Assembly (NCBI GenBank): GCA_023387695.1
Contig: JAEWHT010000090.1
Location: 1 to 40,828 of the forward strand
Origin: Pseudomonadota bacterium
GTDB lineage: Bacteria; Pseudomonadota; Alphaproteobacteria; Rhizobiales; Xanthobacteraceae
Length of the DNA stretch: 40,828 nucleotides
Direction: 5' to 3'
Below are positions 1 through 7,931 of this stretch, in pieces (the stretch's first letter is position 1; each line of letters opens with the position of its first letter). Position numbers and translations under genes: made by a program. The notes beneath the pieces are model-generated. The model was not told where the DNA came from. It saw only the letters and a list, made by a program, of their open reading frames with translations, and made no database searches.

Positions 1-1035
1 GTCTTGTACGCGCCCATGATGTCCCAGGACAGCGGGGTTGGTTCCCTCGTCCTCACGCGCCGGCCAAAGAGGCCCTTCACGGAATCGGAGGTCGGGCTGA
101 TCCAGACCTTCGCCGACCAGGCCGTGATCGCGATCGAGAACGCGCGGCTATTCGACGAGGTGCAGGCACGCACGCGGGAGCTTTCGAAGTCGCTCGAAGA
201 CCTTCGGACGGCGCAGGACCGCCTGGTGCAGACCGAGAAGCTGGCCTCGCTCGGCCAGCTCACCGCCGGGATCGCGCACGAGATCAAGAACCCGCTGAAT
301 TTCGTCAACAATTTCTCCGCGCTTTCGACCGAATTGACCGACGAGCTCAAGGAGGTGCTGGCAGGAGAGAACCTGACCGAGCCGGCCCGCGAGCAAGTGG
401 ACGAGTTGACGGGACTTCTGAAAGACAATCTCGGCAAGGTCGTGCAGCACGGCAAGCGCGCCGACTCCATCGTCAAGAACATGCTGCAGCATTCGCGTGA
501 AGGTTCGGGCGAACGCCGTTCGCAGGATCTCAATGCCCTGGTCAGCGAAAGCCTGAGCCTTGCCTATCACGGCGCACGCGCTGAACGATCCGATTTCAAC
601 ATCACCCTGGAACAGGATCTCGATCCCGACGCTGGCGCGGTGGACATGTACCCGCAGGACCTCACCCGCGCGCTGCTCAACCTGATTTCCAACGGCTTCT
701 ACGCCGCGATCCGGCGCAAGATGGAGGCCGGCGGCGCGACCGTCGAGCCTGTGCTCAGCGCGGCAACCAGAAATGCCGGCAACGCCGTCGAAATTCGAAT
801 CCGGGACAATGGAACGGGAATTCCGGCCGAGATCAGGGAGAAGGTCTTCAATCCCTTTTTCACGACCAAGCCGACCGGCGAAGGCACCGGTCTTGGTCTC
901 TCGATGACGCACGACATCATCGTCAAGCAGCATGGCGGCAGCATCGACCTCAAGACCGAACCTGGCGCATTCACCGAATTCACGATCACCCTGCCGCGCG
1001 CGAACGGGCGCGCGGTTGGCTCACAATCTGAATGA
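1..1035 (+). CDS. Sensor histidine kinase, C-terminal part (cut by window edge)
   Basis: The reading frame is open from the first base, so the true start lies outside the window. The visible part begins with the end of a GAF-like domain (ending near AVIAIENARLFDEV), followed by a coiled linker (about residues 48-80). The H-box is AHEIKNP, with the phosphorylated His near residue 92 counting from base 4. A HATPase_c domain follows, with an N-box (LISNGFYAA), a G1 box (DNGTGIP), an F box (FNPFF) and a G2 box (GTGLGL). This is a complete kinase core that should autophosphorylate and pass the phosphate to a response regulator not seen here. There is no transmembrane segment in the visible part. 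It is convergent with the next gene and is probably a PSC flanking gene rather than a photosynthesis gene; its signal is unknown. Confidence 0.9.
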   Translation, partial: VLYAPMMSQDSGVGSLVLTRRPKRPFTESEVGLIQTFADQAVIAIENARLFDEVQARTRELSKSLEDLRTAQDRLVQTEKLASLGQLTAGIAHEIKNPLNFVNNFSALSTELTDELKEVLAGENLTEPAREQVDELTGLLKDNLGKVVQHGKRADSIVKNMLQHSREGSGERRSQDLNALVSESLSLAYHGARAERSDFNITLEQDLDPDAGAVDMYPQDLTRALLNLISNGFYAAIRRKMEAGGATVEPVLSAATRNAGNAVEIRIRDNGTGIPAEIREKVFNPFFTTKPTGEGTGLGLSMTHDIIVKQHGGSIDLKTEPGAFTEFTITLPRANGRAVGSQSE

Positions 1036-1062
1036 TGGCGATTGGGCGCAGCCCCAGCTGCA

Positions 1063-1542
1063 TCAATCCGGAAGGCTCGTCAGACGTGGCCGCCAGATTC
1101 CGAGAACGACGTTAGCCGCTGCAACGGCCAGCAGCACCCAGAGCGAGTTGCGTTCTGACGACATCGACAATACGAGCGTTGCGGGATCTGCCTCGCCGGC
1201 CAACACCCGTGCGCTAGCCTCGGCCTCTTCCTGCAACGGGCCCAGCACGGCGGTAAAGCCCCATTCGAAGATGATGATGCCCGTCGCGAGCTTGGCCCAG
1301 GCCCAGCCGGCGCTGTGATAGGCGCGGTTCACGGCAATTGCCAAAAGACCTGCGATCAGTGTCAATGCGAGCGACGGAAAGAACACCCACGTGGCGATGC
1401 CGCCGATCGCTGCGCTCATCAGGGCATATTCCTGCAGCGCGGTCGGCCTCGGCATGAAACCGAGCAACACGATCAGGCAGGCCATCGCACCCATAAGGCC
1501 GATGGCGCCGATCGTGTGCAGGAATTTCATCAACCGTCGCAT
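1063..1542 (-). CDS. Integral membrane protein, DUF2269-like, at end of the hemF side
   Basis: This 159-residue protein has four likely membrane helices (about residues 8-28, 39-70, 82-102 and 132-150). The only polar stretch is about residues 103-128 (EEEAEASARVLAGEADP). It resembles the DUF2269 group of predicted membrane proteins; I recognise this from overall pattern only. The start at 1542 has GAGG five bases upstream. A second ATG at 1530 (MKFLHTIG) is possible but has a poorer ribosome site. It lies 21 bp after hemF on the same strand and so may be the last gene of that transcript. Function is unknown. A role in heme or pigment precursor handling would be a guess from position alone. 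Confidence 0.7.
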   Translation of the reverse strand: MRRLMKFLHTIGAIGLMGAMACLIVLLGFMPRPTALQEYALMSAAIGGIATWVFFPSLALTLIAGLLAIAVNRAYHSAGWAWAKLATGIIIFEWGFTAVLGPLQEEAEASARVLAGEADPATLVLSMSSERNSLWVLLAVAAANVVLGIWRPRLTSLPD

Positions 1543-1563
1543 CGCGGCCTCGCGAAGGATGCG

Positions 1564-2448
1564 TCAAAGCCAGCTCACAGCGGGTGGCATCGAGCTGAGA
1601 ATAGTTTCGACGTTTCCGCCCGTCCGCAGCCCGAACGTGGTCCCGCGGTCGTACAGTAGGTTGAACTCGGCATAGAGGCCACGGCAGGCCAGCTGCTGGC
1701 GCCTGTCGTCGTCGCTCCACGGCTCGCTCATCCGTTTGCGAACAATTGCGGGGTAGACATCAAGCAGCGCCGTGCCGACGTCACGCGCGAAGGCGAAATC
1801 ACTCGTAAATTCGCCGGTGTTGAGATGGTCGAAAAAGATACCGCCGACACCGCGGGTCTGGCCGCGGTGCGGCAGGAAGAAATACTCATCGGCCCAGGTC
1901 TTGAAGCGGGGATAATAGTCCGGGTCATGAGCGTCGCAGGCCTCTCGCATGGCGCGATGAAACGTCACGGCATCGTCGGCGGACTGCGAGCGCTGTTCAT
2001 TCAACATCGGCGTCAGATCGGCGCCGCCGCCGAACCAGCCTTGCGAGGTCGCAAGATAGCGCGTGTTCATGTGCACGGTCGGAACACGCGGGCTGCGGGG
2101 GTGAATGATCAGGCTGATGCTGGCGGAGAGATAGTCGAGCTGCTTTCCGTCTCCCGGCAGCGTCCGGGCCAGTTCGGGTGTCAGCACGCCATTCGCAGAT
2201 GAGGTGTGAACGGCCGCCTTCTCGAACAGCCGGCCGTCGATCAGGAAGCCGCCGGTGCCGCCCCCCTCGCCTGTTGCCCGCTGCCACGGTTTGCGGACGA
2301 ACCGCGCCGGCTCACCGGGAAACAGCGACGCCGGCGCTTCCTCTTCCAGCGCCTCGATGGCGCTGCAGATGTCGTCGCGAAGCCGCTCGAACCAGCGCCG
2401 CGCCTGCGCCCGCTGCAACACGGTCGATCTCGCCTCGTGATAGGTCAT
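1564..2448 (-). CDS. hemF: Oxygen-dependent coproporphyrinogen III oxidase
   Basis: HemF converts coproporphyrinogen III to protoporphyrinogen IX by two oxidative decarboxylations using O2, in the cytoplasm. The 294-residue length is normal for the family. Diagnostic stretches are visible: the glycine-rich KPWQRATGEGGGTGGF (residues 53-68), VHMNTRYL (125-132), FGGGADLTPML (139-149) and the C-terminal FGLRTGGNVETILSSMPP. It starts 8 bp after the hemA stop, so the two are likely co-transcribed. Placing the O2-dependent enzyme here, rather than the radical-SAM HemN, matches AcsF in the same run and suggests tetrapyrrole synthesis in air. Identification is firm. Confidence 0.96.
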   Translation of the reverse strand: MTYHEARSTVLQRAQARRWFERLRDDICSAIEALEEEAPASLFPGEPARFVRKPWQRATGEGGGTGGFLIDGRLFEKAAVHTSSANGVLTPELARTLPGDGKQLDYLSASISLIIHPRSPRVPTVHMNTRYLATSQGWFGGGADLTPMLNEQRSQSADDAVTFHRAMREACDAHDPDYYPRFKTWADEYFFLPHRGQTRGVGGIFFDHLNTGEFTSDFAFARDVGTALLDVYPAIVRKRMSEPWSDDDRRQQLACRGLYAEFNLLYDRGTTFGLRTGGNVETILSSMPPAVSWL

Positions 2449-2456
2449 GGCCGGCG

Positions 2457-3668
2457 TCAGGCTGCGCGCGCCAGCCCGACCTCGGCCCAGATCTCCGACA
2501 AGGCCGTCACCAGAGCATCGATGTCCGCGTCCGAGTGCAGCGGCGACGGCGTGATGCGCAGCCGTTCGGTCCCACGGGCAACCGTCGGATAGTTGATCGG
2601 CTGGACATAGATGCCGTAGCGATCGAGCAGCGTGTCGCTGATCTGCTTGCAGAGAACGGGATCGCGGACCATCACCGGGACGATGTGGCTGGGATTGTCG
2701 AGATGCTGCACGCCCGCCTGATCCAGCTTGCGCCGCAACGTGGCGACGCGGTCCTGATGCCGCTCGCGTTCATGCGAGCTTGCCTTGAGGTGACGGATGC
2801 TGGTCAGGGCCCCCGCAGCAACCGCCGGCGGCAGCGCACTGGAGAAGATGAAGCCCGACGCGAAGCTGCGCACGAAGTCGCAGACGGTGTGCGATGCGGT
2901 GATGTAGCCGCCGATCACGCCGAACGCCTTGGCGAGCGTTCCCTCGATCACGGTCAGCCGGTCGCTGAGTCCCTCACGATCCGAGATACCGCCGCCGCGC
3001 GGGCCGTAAAGACCCGTGGCATGCACCTCGTCGAGATAGGTCAACGCGCCATGTTCATCCGCGACATCGCAGATATCCGCGATCGGTGCGATGTCGCCAT
3101 CCATCGAATAGACCGACTCGAAGGCGATCAGCTTGGGCGCGTCGCGGTCGAGATCGGAGAGTTTGCTCCTGAGGTCGGCAACGTCGTTGTGCCGGAACAC
3201 GCGTGTGGCGCAGCGGCTGTGCTTGATGCCTTCGATCATCGAGGCGTGATTGAGCTCGTCCGAGAGGATGACACAGCCGGGCATGCGCGAGGCCAGCGTG
3301 CTGAGCGTCGTCCAGTTCGATACGTAGCCGGAGTTGAAGAGCAACGCGGCCTGCTTGCCGTGGAGATCGGCGAGCTCGGCTTCCAGCAGCACGTGGTAGT
3401 GATTGGTGCCGGCGATGTTGCGGGTACCACCCGCGCCCGCGCCGCAGCGATCGAGTGCCTCGTGCATCGCGGCGAGCACCGCCGGGTGTTGCCCCATCCC
3501 GAGATAGTCGTTCGAGCACCACACCGTCACCTCGCGCTCGCCCGACGGCGTGTGATGCGAGGCGCGCGGGAACGCGCCGGCCTTGCGCTCGAGATCGGCA
3601 AAGACGCGGTAACGGCCCTCGCGACGGAGACCATCCAACTGGCGGCGGAAATAATCTTCGTAGTTCAT
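2457..3668 (-). CDS. hemA: 5-aminolevulinate synthase
   Basis: ALA synthase condenses glycine and succinyl-CoA to 5-aminolevulinate, the first committed step of heme and bacteriochlorophyll synthesis in alphaproteobacteria. The 403-residue product starts at MNYEDYFRRQ, the usual N-terminus of the family. The frame is open far upstream, but that part reads as a GC-rich shadow of puhE. The start overlaps the puhE stop as ATGA. The aminotransferase-fold features are present: substrate loop SNDYLGMG (52-59), TRNIAGTNHYH (82-92), YLDEVHATGLYG (211-222) with the PLP-ring Asp213 and His216, and the PLP Schiff-base Lys247 in TLAKAFG. Photosynthetic bacteria often have a second hemA elsewhere; a PSC copy gives pigment-linked control of ALA supply. 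Confidence 0.96.
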   Translation of the reverse strand: MNYEDYFRRQLDGLRREGRYRVFADLERKAGAFPRASHHTPSGEREVTVWCSNDYLGMGQHPAVLAAMHEALDRCGAGAGGTRNIAGTNHYHVLLEAELADLHGKQAALLFNSGYVSNWTTLSTLASRMPGCVILSDELNHASMIEGIKHSRCATRVFRHNDVADLRSKLSDLDRDAPKLIAFESVYSMDGDIAPIADICDVADEHGALTYLDEVHATGLYGPRGGGISDREGLSDRLTVIEGTLAKAFGVIGGYITASHTVCDFVRSFASGFIFSSALPPAVAAGALTSIRHLKASSHERERHQDRVATLRRKLDQAGVQHLDNPSHIVPVMVRDPVLCKQISDTLLDRYGIYVQPINYPTVARGTERLRITPSPLHSDADIDALVTALSEIWAEVGLARAA

Positions 3669-4645
3669 GGCAATCTCCCCTCTGCTGTCCGATTGAAGCC
3701 CAATGATGCGTCTTGTTCGGCTGCGCTCGCGGCCTTGCTTTCGCGATAGGCCTGGCGGAACTGGTCTTCGAGGCGCTGCCTGGCGAGGAAGGCGGCGCTC
3801 TTCACAACCGGGCGTTCGGCCGCAGCCGCACCGCCAGGGATCACCGCGAGAACCGGCCGCACAACGAGCTCGGGCGCAGGGGCAACGGGCTCTCGCGCGC
3901 GCATGCTCCAGCGCCAGAGATCGACCACCGGCATCGGCAGCACCATGAACCAATGCTCGAGCGCGCCGAGTGCCACCAGCGTGGCGAGCAGTGCATAGCC
4001 AAGCGCTTCGAAGCCCGCTTCGGCGTCGACGGCGGCCATCGCAAGCCACGCCGCCGCCGCTGTCGCTGCGGTCACCGAGAACGGGAACAGCGCATTCATC
4101 GGCTTGCGCGCGAAATAGCTGCGAAGGAAATCAACCTGTGCCGGCAGCAATTCGTCGTTGAGCGTGCGCACACCGAGGAACAGGTTGATCTTGGCGCTCT
4201 GCCGCAGCACCAGCATCGCAGCAAATGTCCACCAGCCGAGTTGGTTCGGCGTACTCGCGGTCACCGCGAAAACGAGACCCGCCGTCGCGATCAGCGCGAA
4301 CTCGTGATAGGCGGTCGCCTGCAAGGCGAACCAGACGCGATCGACCGTGGAGCAATCGCGGGGACAGGGCTGCGGCCGCGGGCCGGTGATCCAGCCCGCC
4401 AGGAGCGAGATCTCGACCGCGCCCCACAGCAGGATCGCGCAGGTGAAGACGCAATAGGCGCCGGCCGCGCTGGCATCCCGGCTGCTGACGGCAACGCCCG
4501 CAAGCGAGGCCACGAACAGCACCGCTGCTCCCGCCTTGAGCAGAGCACCATGTCGGAGCGACATCCCGACCAGCAGCAGCACCGTGCCCGTGGAGAACCA
4601 CCAGACGAAGAGAACGTAGGGAATTGCGATTGCAAGTGTGCCCAT
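3665..4645 (-). CDS. puhE: Photosynthetic complex assembly protein PuhE
   Basis: This 326-residue polytopic membrane protein (about 6-7 helices between residues 5 and 245) has a C-terminal soluble tail rich in Ala, Arg and Glu (about 250-326). It matches PuhE (DUF3623, photosynthetic complex assembly protein 2) by pattern and by position after acsF. Recognisable stretches are PYVLFVWWFSTG at the N-terminus, AYHEFALIATAG and RQSAKINLFLGVRTLNDELLP. In Rhodobacter PuhE affects reaction-centre and LH1 levels; its biochemical activity is not known. The stop overlaps the hemA start by four bases, so ALA synthase translation is probably coupled to it. Confidence 0.9.
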   Translation of the reverse strand: MGTLAIAIPYVLFVWWFSTGTVLLLVGMSLRHGALLKAGAAVLFVASLAGVAVSSRDASAAGAYCVFTCAILLWGAVEISLLAGWITGPRPQPCPRDCSTVDRVWFALQATAYHEFALIATAGLVFAVTASTPNQLGWWTFAAMLVLRQSAKINLFLGVRTLNDELLPAQVDFLRSYFARKPMNALFPFSVTAATAAAAWLAMAAVDAEAGFEALGYALLATLVALGALEHWFMVLPMPVVDLWRWSMRAREPVAPAPELVVRPVLAVIPGGAAAAERPVVKSAAFLARQRLEDQFRQAYRESKAASAAEQDASLGFNRTAEGRLP

Positions 4646-4657
4646 GACGGGCTCCCA

Positions 4658-5722
4658 TCACCAAGCGGGTTGAAGCCTGATTTCCTGCGGCAACTCATTG
4701 CTCTTGGCCGGCAGCAGGTACAGCCGGGCGAAGGCTGCCGCGGCGGCAAGCGGCAGAACGATACGCTTGATGCGTGAGGCGAGCCCACCGCTCGCCTTTG
4801 CGTCGGCGATCGCCTCCGAGACCTTGCGCAGCCGTTCGAGCCCGGCCAGGAAGCGGGGATCGTCGATATCAAGCACGACCGGGAAGACCTGGCGCGAAAT
4901 GTCCGACGTGATCCGGAACACGCGCATGTCGTAATCGGTCGGCTTCATGCCGAGTGCTTCATGGAAGGCCGGGCGCATATGGTCGCGCACATACATGGTC
5001 GCGAACACCGCGAGCAGGAAAAATTTGATCCAGAGCTTGTTGCGGCCTTTCAACAGCGCGGGATCGGCGCGCATCAACAGCGCAAACGCCTCGCCATGGC
5101 GGAACTCGTCGTTGCACCACTTCTCGAACCAGCGGAAGATCGGATGGAACTGCCGATCCGGATTGCGCTCCATCTGCCGGTAGATCGTGATGTAGCGTGC
5201 GTAGCCGATCTTCTCGGATAGATAGGTCGCGTAGAAGATGAATTTCGGCTTGAAGTAGGTGTATTTCTTGACCTTGGTCAGGAAGCTGAGATCGACGCCG
5301 ATGCCGTGATCTTTCAGGATTTCATTGATGAACCCAGCATGGCGCGCCTCGTCGCGGCTCATATAGGTGAAGAGCTCACGAATATCCGGGTTCTTGATGC
5401 GCTTCTTGATCTCGGCATAGAGCACGCAGCCGGAAAATTCCGCCGTGAGCGAAGAGACCAGGAAATCCTTGAACTCTTTGCGCAGGTCCTCCGGGAGGTC
5501 GTCGAGATCACGCTCGAACTCCGTCGTCTTGACGAAATGCTTGCGGTTGAAATCCGCGCGCAGGTCGGAGATCACCGCGTCCCATTCCCGACGCACCAGG
5601 TCGACATTGAGCCGATCCATCGCCTCGAAATCGGTGGTGTAGAAGCGCGGGCTGAGAATCGTATCCTCGCGCGCCATGTCGGTGCTGGACGATGTCCTTG
5701 TGCCACCTTCGATCGCAATCAT
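4658..5722 (-). CDS. acsF: Mg-protoporphyrin IX monomethyl ester oxidative cyclase (aerobic)
   Basis: AcsF is the di-iron, O2-using enzyme that closes ring E, giving protochlorophyllide-type product from Mg-protoporphyrin monomethyl ester. The 354-residue length fits. Di-iron ligand motifs of the ferritin-like fold are visible: Glu95 in TAEFSGC, Glu125-Ala-Arg-His128 in DEARHAG, and Glu206-Phe-Arg-His209 in NDEFRHGEAF. A hydrophobic C-terminal segment (LPLAAAAAFARLYLLP) may touch the membrane. The start at 5722 overlaps the stop of the 101-aa gene as ATGA. No anaerobic bchE is present in this window, so cyclisation encoded here depends on oxygen. Confidence 0.96.
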   Translation of the reverse strand: MIAIEGGTRTSSSTDMAREDTILSPRFYTTDFEAMDRLNVDLVRREWDAVISDLRADFNRKHFVKTTEFERDLDDLPEDLRKEFKDFLVSSLTAEFSGCVLYAEIKKRIKNPDIRELFTYMSRDEARHAGFINEILKDHGIGVDLSFLTKVKKYTYFKPKFIFYATYLSEKIGYARYITIYRQMERNPDRQFHPIFRWFEKWCNDEFRHGEAFALLMRADPALLKGRNKLWIKFFLLAVFATMYVRDHMRPAFHEALGMKPTDYDMRVFRITSDISRQVFPVVLDIDDPRFLAGLERLRKVSEAIADAKASGGLASRIKRIVLPLAAAAAFARLYLLPAKSNELPQEIRLQPAW

Positions 5723-6024
5723 GATGCCCTCCCGTCCGAGAAGCTAACGTCATAGAGTTCCGTGAGTTCGAGATAGCCGGCGACATGGGTCATGAGCCGC
5801 TTGAACGTGCCCGCGCGCACCACGGTCGCGGTGCGGCGCAGATTGATCGTGTCGCCGAACGCGACCCGGACCGGCGCGCCATGGATAGTGACCTCGTCGC
5901 CCGGACGAATCTCGACATCGCCATCGAGGCTGACATGCGCGTGCAGGCTCTCGCCGGTCTGCTCGATCTCGATCGTGCATCCGACGTCGAAGCGCCGGGG
6001 CTCTCCCTTGTGTAGCAGGGTCAT
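5719..6024 (-). CDS. Conserved small protein of unknown function between puhC and acsF
   Basis: This 101-residue soluble protein has no signal peptide or membrane helix. It looks mostly beta: alternating hydrophobic and charged strands (residues 12-55) surround a DGDVEIRPGDEV turn like that of small beta-barrel or OB/SH3-like folds. A more helical end follows (TFKRLMTHVAGYLELTELYDVSF). It overlaps puhC and acsF by four bases each (ATGA at both ends), so it is translationally coupled to both. A protein like this is commonly seen beside acsF in purple bacterial PSCs as a conserved hypothetical. A chaperone or auxiliary role for AcsF is an inference from position. Confidence 0.85.
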   Translation of the reverse strand: MTLLHKGEPRRFDVGCTIEIEQTGESLHAHVSLDGDVEIRPGDEVTIHGAPVRVAFGDTINLRRTATVVRAGTFKRLMTHVAGYLELTELYDVSFSDGRAS

Positions 6025-6479
6025 GGCTTGTTACCTCGCATGGCGACGACGTGTTCAAAGGCCTGCATGTTGGCGGCACCGAATGCCGCGAGATCGACGC
6101 GACGGCCGGTGGCGGGATCCTCGATGGTGGAATGCCCGTCCGACCATCTGGCGATGACGAACGCGGGGCCCGCACCCACACCGTGGCGCTGGCGATCGAA
6201 GGCGAAGCTGCGCAGCACGGTACGGACGAAGCCGTCGGTCCCCGCAGGCACGACGCCGATGACCGCGCCGCTCTCGGGCGCAATCACCGCAATGCCCCCG
6301 TCGGGGCGGTCCTCGAACCGGAACGACAGGCTCTGTACGGACGTGGCATAGTTCTCGCGAACCGCGCCAATCCCTGTGAGGCGACCAATACTCGCCACGA
6401 CAAGCGAGAATCCGATCAGCGCGGCCGCGCCGAGGATCGCTCCCCGTGGAACCATTCTTTCGGCAACGGCTGCACTCAT
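6021..6479 (-). CDS. puhC: Photosynthetic complex assembly protein PuhC
   Basis: PuhC (152 residues from this start) has a short cytoplasmic N-terminus, one membrane helix (about residues 11-31, ILGAAALIGFSLVVASIG) and a periplasmic beta-rich domain. That domain includes ESGAVIGVVPAGTDGFVRTVLRSFAFDRQRHG, of which the first part binds no obvious cofactor. The family supports RC-LH1 assembly in Rhodobacter. The start at 6479 is chosen over the longer open frame to 6551 because a strong AAGGAGG ribosome site lies just upstream and the N-terminus MSAAVAERMV then fits the family. It follows puhB by 10 bp. Confidence 0.92.
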   Translation of the reverse strand: MSAAVAERMVPRGAILGAAALIGFSLVVASIGRLTGIGAVRENYATSVQSLSFRFEDRPDGGIAVIAPESGAVIGVVPAGTDGFVRTVLRSFAFDRQRHGVGAGPAFVIARWSDGHSTIEDPATGRRVDLAAFGAANMQAFEHVVAMRGNKP

Positions 6480-6489
6480 CGTTTCCTCC

Positions 6490-7140
6490 TTACGCCGCCG
6501 TCGCGATGGCAGAGGGCAGCTCTGCCGAACGCGGTACTGGCATAGCGGCAACAGCAGGCTCTGGCGCCGGCGACGACGACGCCGTCAGCGCATTGGTCAG
6601 CAGATTGGTAACGCCGCGCGCGTCGGGCACGCAGCGGAGCATCGGCTCGACCTTGGTGAGCCGCCACGGCCGCACATGCGGCCACAGCAGCAGGAACGCC
6701 AAGCGCTGCTCGCTGGCGACGGCAATGGGCAGATCGCCGCTGCCGTCGGCATATTCCTTCACGGCGGCGCTGGCGATCTGCCCGTAGGGAATATTGAGCG
6801 TCATCGGCAGCACCGCGCCGAACTGCAGGAGCACGCGCCGATTGGTCAAACTGTAGCGCGTGGTGCGACTGTAGAGGATGGCTAGTCCGCACAGCAACAC
6901 CGTGACGATTGCGAACGGAATAGCCAGCTGCGCTGCAGCGACCGTCGCGTCGAGCAATCGCTGTCCATTGGAGAGACCGATCGCTATCCGCACGCCAAAC
7001 AGCAGCACGAAATAGATCGCGACCGACCTGACATGAAATACCCGGACGGCCAGCGCCCGTGCATCCGGCCTGCCCTGCCAGACCAGGCTCTCGCCCCGGG
7101 GCAGATCGAGGTCCTCGAATTGACGGATCCGGATGCTCAC
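6490..7140 (-). CDS. puhB: Photosynthetic complex assembly protein PuhB
   Basis: PuhB has 216 residues. The N-terminal part reads ESLVWQGRPDARALAVRVFH, typical of bacterial PH-domain (bPH2) membrane proteins. Two or three membrane helices follow (about 40-58, 70-92). A bPH core comes next (TTRYSLTNRRVLLQFGAV, then MTLNIPYGQIASAAVKEY), and the tail is Ala/Pro-rich (about 185-216). Family work in Rhodobacter links PuhB to reaction-centre assembly. The start overlaps the puhA stop as ATGA. Identification is good from both sequence and the puhABC order. Confidence 0.93.
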   Translation of the reverse strand: MSIRIRQFEDLDLPRGESLVWQGRPDARALAVRVFHVRSVAIYFVLLFGVRIAIGLSNGQRLLDATVAAAQLAIPFAIVTVLLCGLAILYSRTTRYSLTNRRVLLQFGAVLPMTLNIPYGQIASAAVKEYADGSGDLPIAVASEQRLAFLLLWPHVRPWRLTKVEPMLRCVPDARGVTNLLTNALTASSSPAPEPAVAAMPVPRSAELPSAIATAA

Positions 7141-7913
7141 AGCAGCGGCTCCTGTCGTGCAGCGGTGGCATAAAGGTTGCCGCCGCCGAAATAGCCGACG
7201 ATCTTGTCCTCTTCGAGCTTGGTGACCTGCTCCGAATTCGCCAGCACCGGCGCATCCGCGAATTGGCGCCCGAGGATCGATTGCACGACGACGCGGCCCT
7301 TGTTCCAGCGCATCTGGACGCGCACCATCGTCATCGGCACCAGCACCTTGCGGCCGGCAACGCCCGACACTTCGACCTCGAGGTAACGGATCAGCATTTC
7401 TGCGCGATCGACCCAGACTTCACGAACGGTACCGCCAACCTCGCCATCAGCGCCGATGACCGGCATGCCGCGCGGATCCGGGTCACGCTGCTCGATCGTG
7501 ATCGTGGTGTCGGCGCGCAACGGCACGATCGCGGGTATGTCGTCCATCGTGAGCTCGGGAACGTCCTCGCGATCGGCGTAGGAGGCCGGCCCGACGCCGT
7601 CGAGCATCGGGTTTCCCGTCGGCACGTAGGGTGATCCGGGCCACGGTGCCATCGGCGTGACGGCCGCGTCGCCACGGTCGTTTTTCCAGTTCGGCAGGGT
7701 CGCGGTATGACCGTGGCGCAGCAGATACTTCTTGAAGCCGGGATAGGTGGGAAAGCCGGTGCCCCTGCCACGGCCCCCGTCCTCGTATAACAGCGGATAG
7801 CCTTCGCGCTTGTCCTCACGCCGCAGATAGAAGATCAGGCACGCGAAGAAGATCCAGAACGCATAGAGCGTGACCTGTGCCACGTCGAGATAACCGGTGA
7901 GATCTGTGTGCAT
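7137..7913 (-). CDS. puhA: Photosynthetic reaction centre subunit H
   Basis: PuhA has 258 residues. A periplasmic N-terminus (MHTDLTGYLDVAQV) leads into one membrane helix (about residues 14-30, TLYAFWIFFACLIFYLR) and a large cytoplasmic PRC-barrel domain. Typical stretches are EDKREGYPLLYEDGG (33-47), PMAPWPGSPYVPTGNP, and DPRGMPVIGADGEVGGTVREVWVDRAE, which is family-typical for its middle part. The subunit caps the L/M core and shapes proton transfer to QB. A ribosome site GGGAGGACGTC precedes the ATG. It follows lhaA by 18 bp, the usual PSC order. Confidence 0.97.
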   Translation of the reverse strand: MHTDLTGYLDVAQVTLYAFWIFFACLIFYLRREDKREGYPLLYEDGGRGRGTGFPTYPGFKKYLLRHGHTATLPNWKNDRGDAAVTPMAPWPGSPYVPTGNPMLDGVGPASYADREDVPELTMDDIPAIVPLRADTTITIEQRDPDPRGMPVIGADGEVGGTVREVWVDRAEMLIRYLEVEVSGVAGRKVLVPMTMVRVQMRWNKGRVVVQSILGRQFADAPVLANSEQVTKLEEDKIVGYFGGGNLYATAARQEPLL

Positions 7914-7931
7914 GACGTCCTCCCGAATGGA

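Noticed and set aside
1044..1053. GGGCGCAGCCC stem between the kinase and the DUF2269-like gene as a terminator
   Set aside because: Only four pairs with a three-base loop and no T-run on either strand; too weak.
2178..3749. Long plus-strand open frame (523 codons) opposite hemA
   Set aside because: Arg/Ala/Gln-rich translation with no family features, fully antisense to hemA and hemF; a GC-skew shadow.
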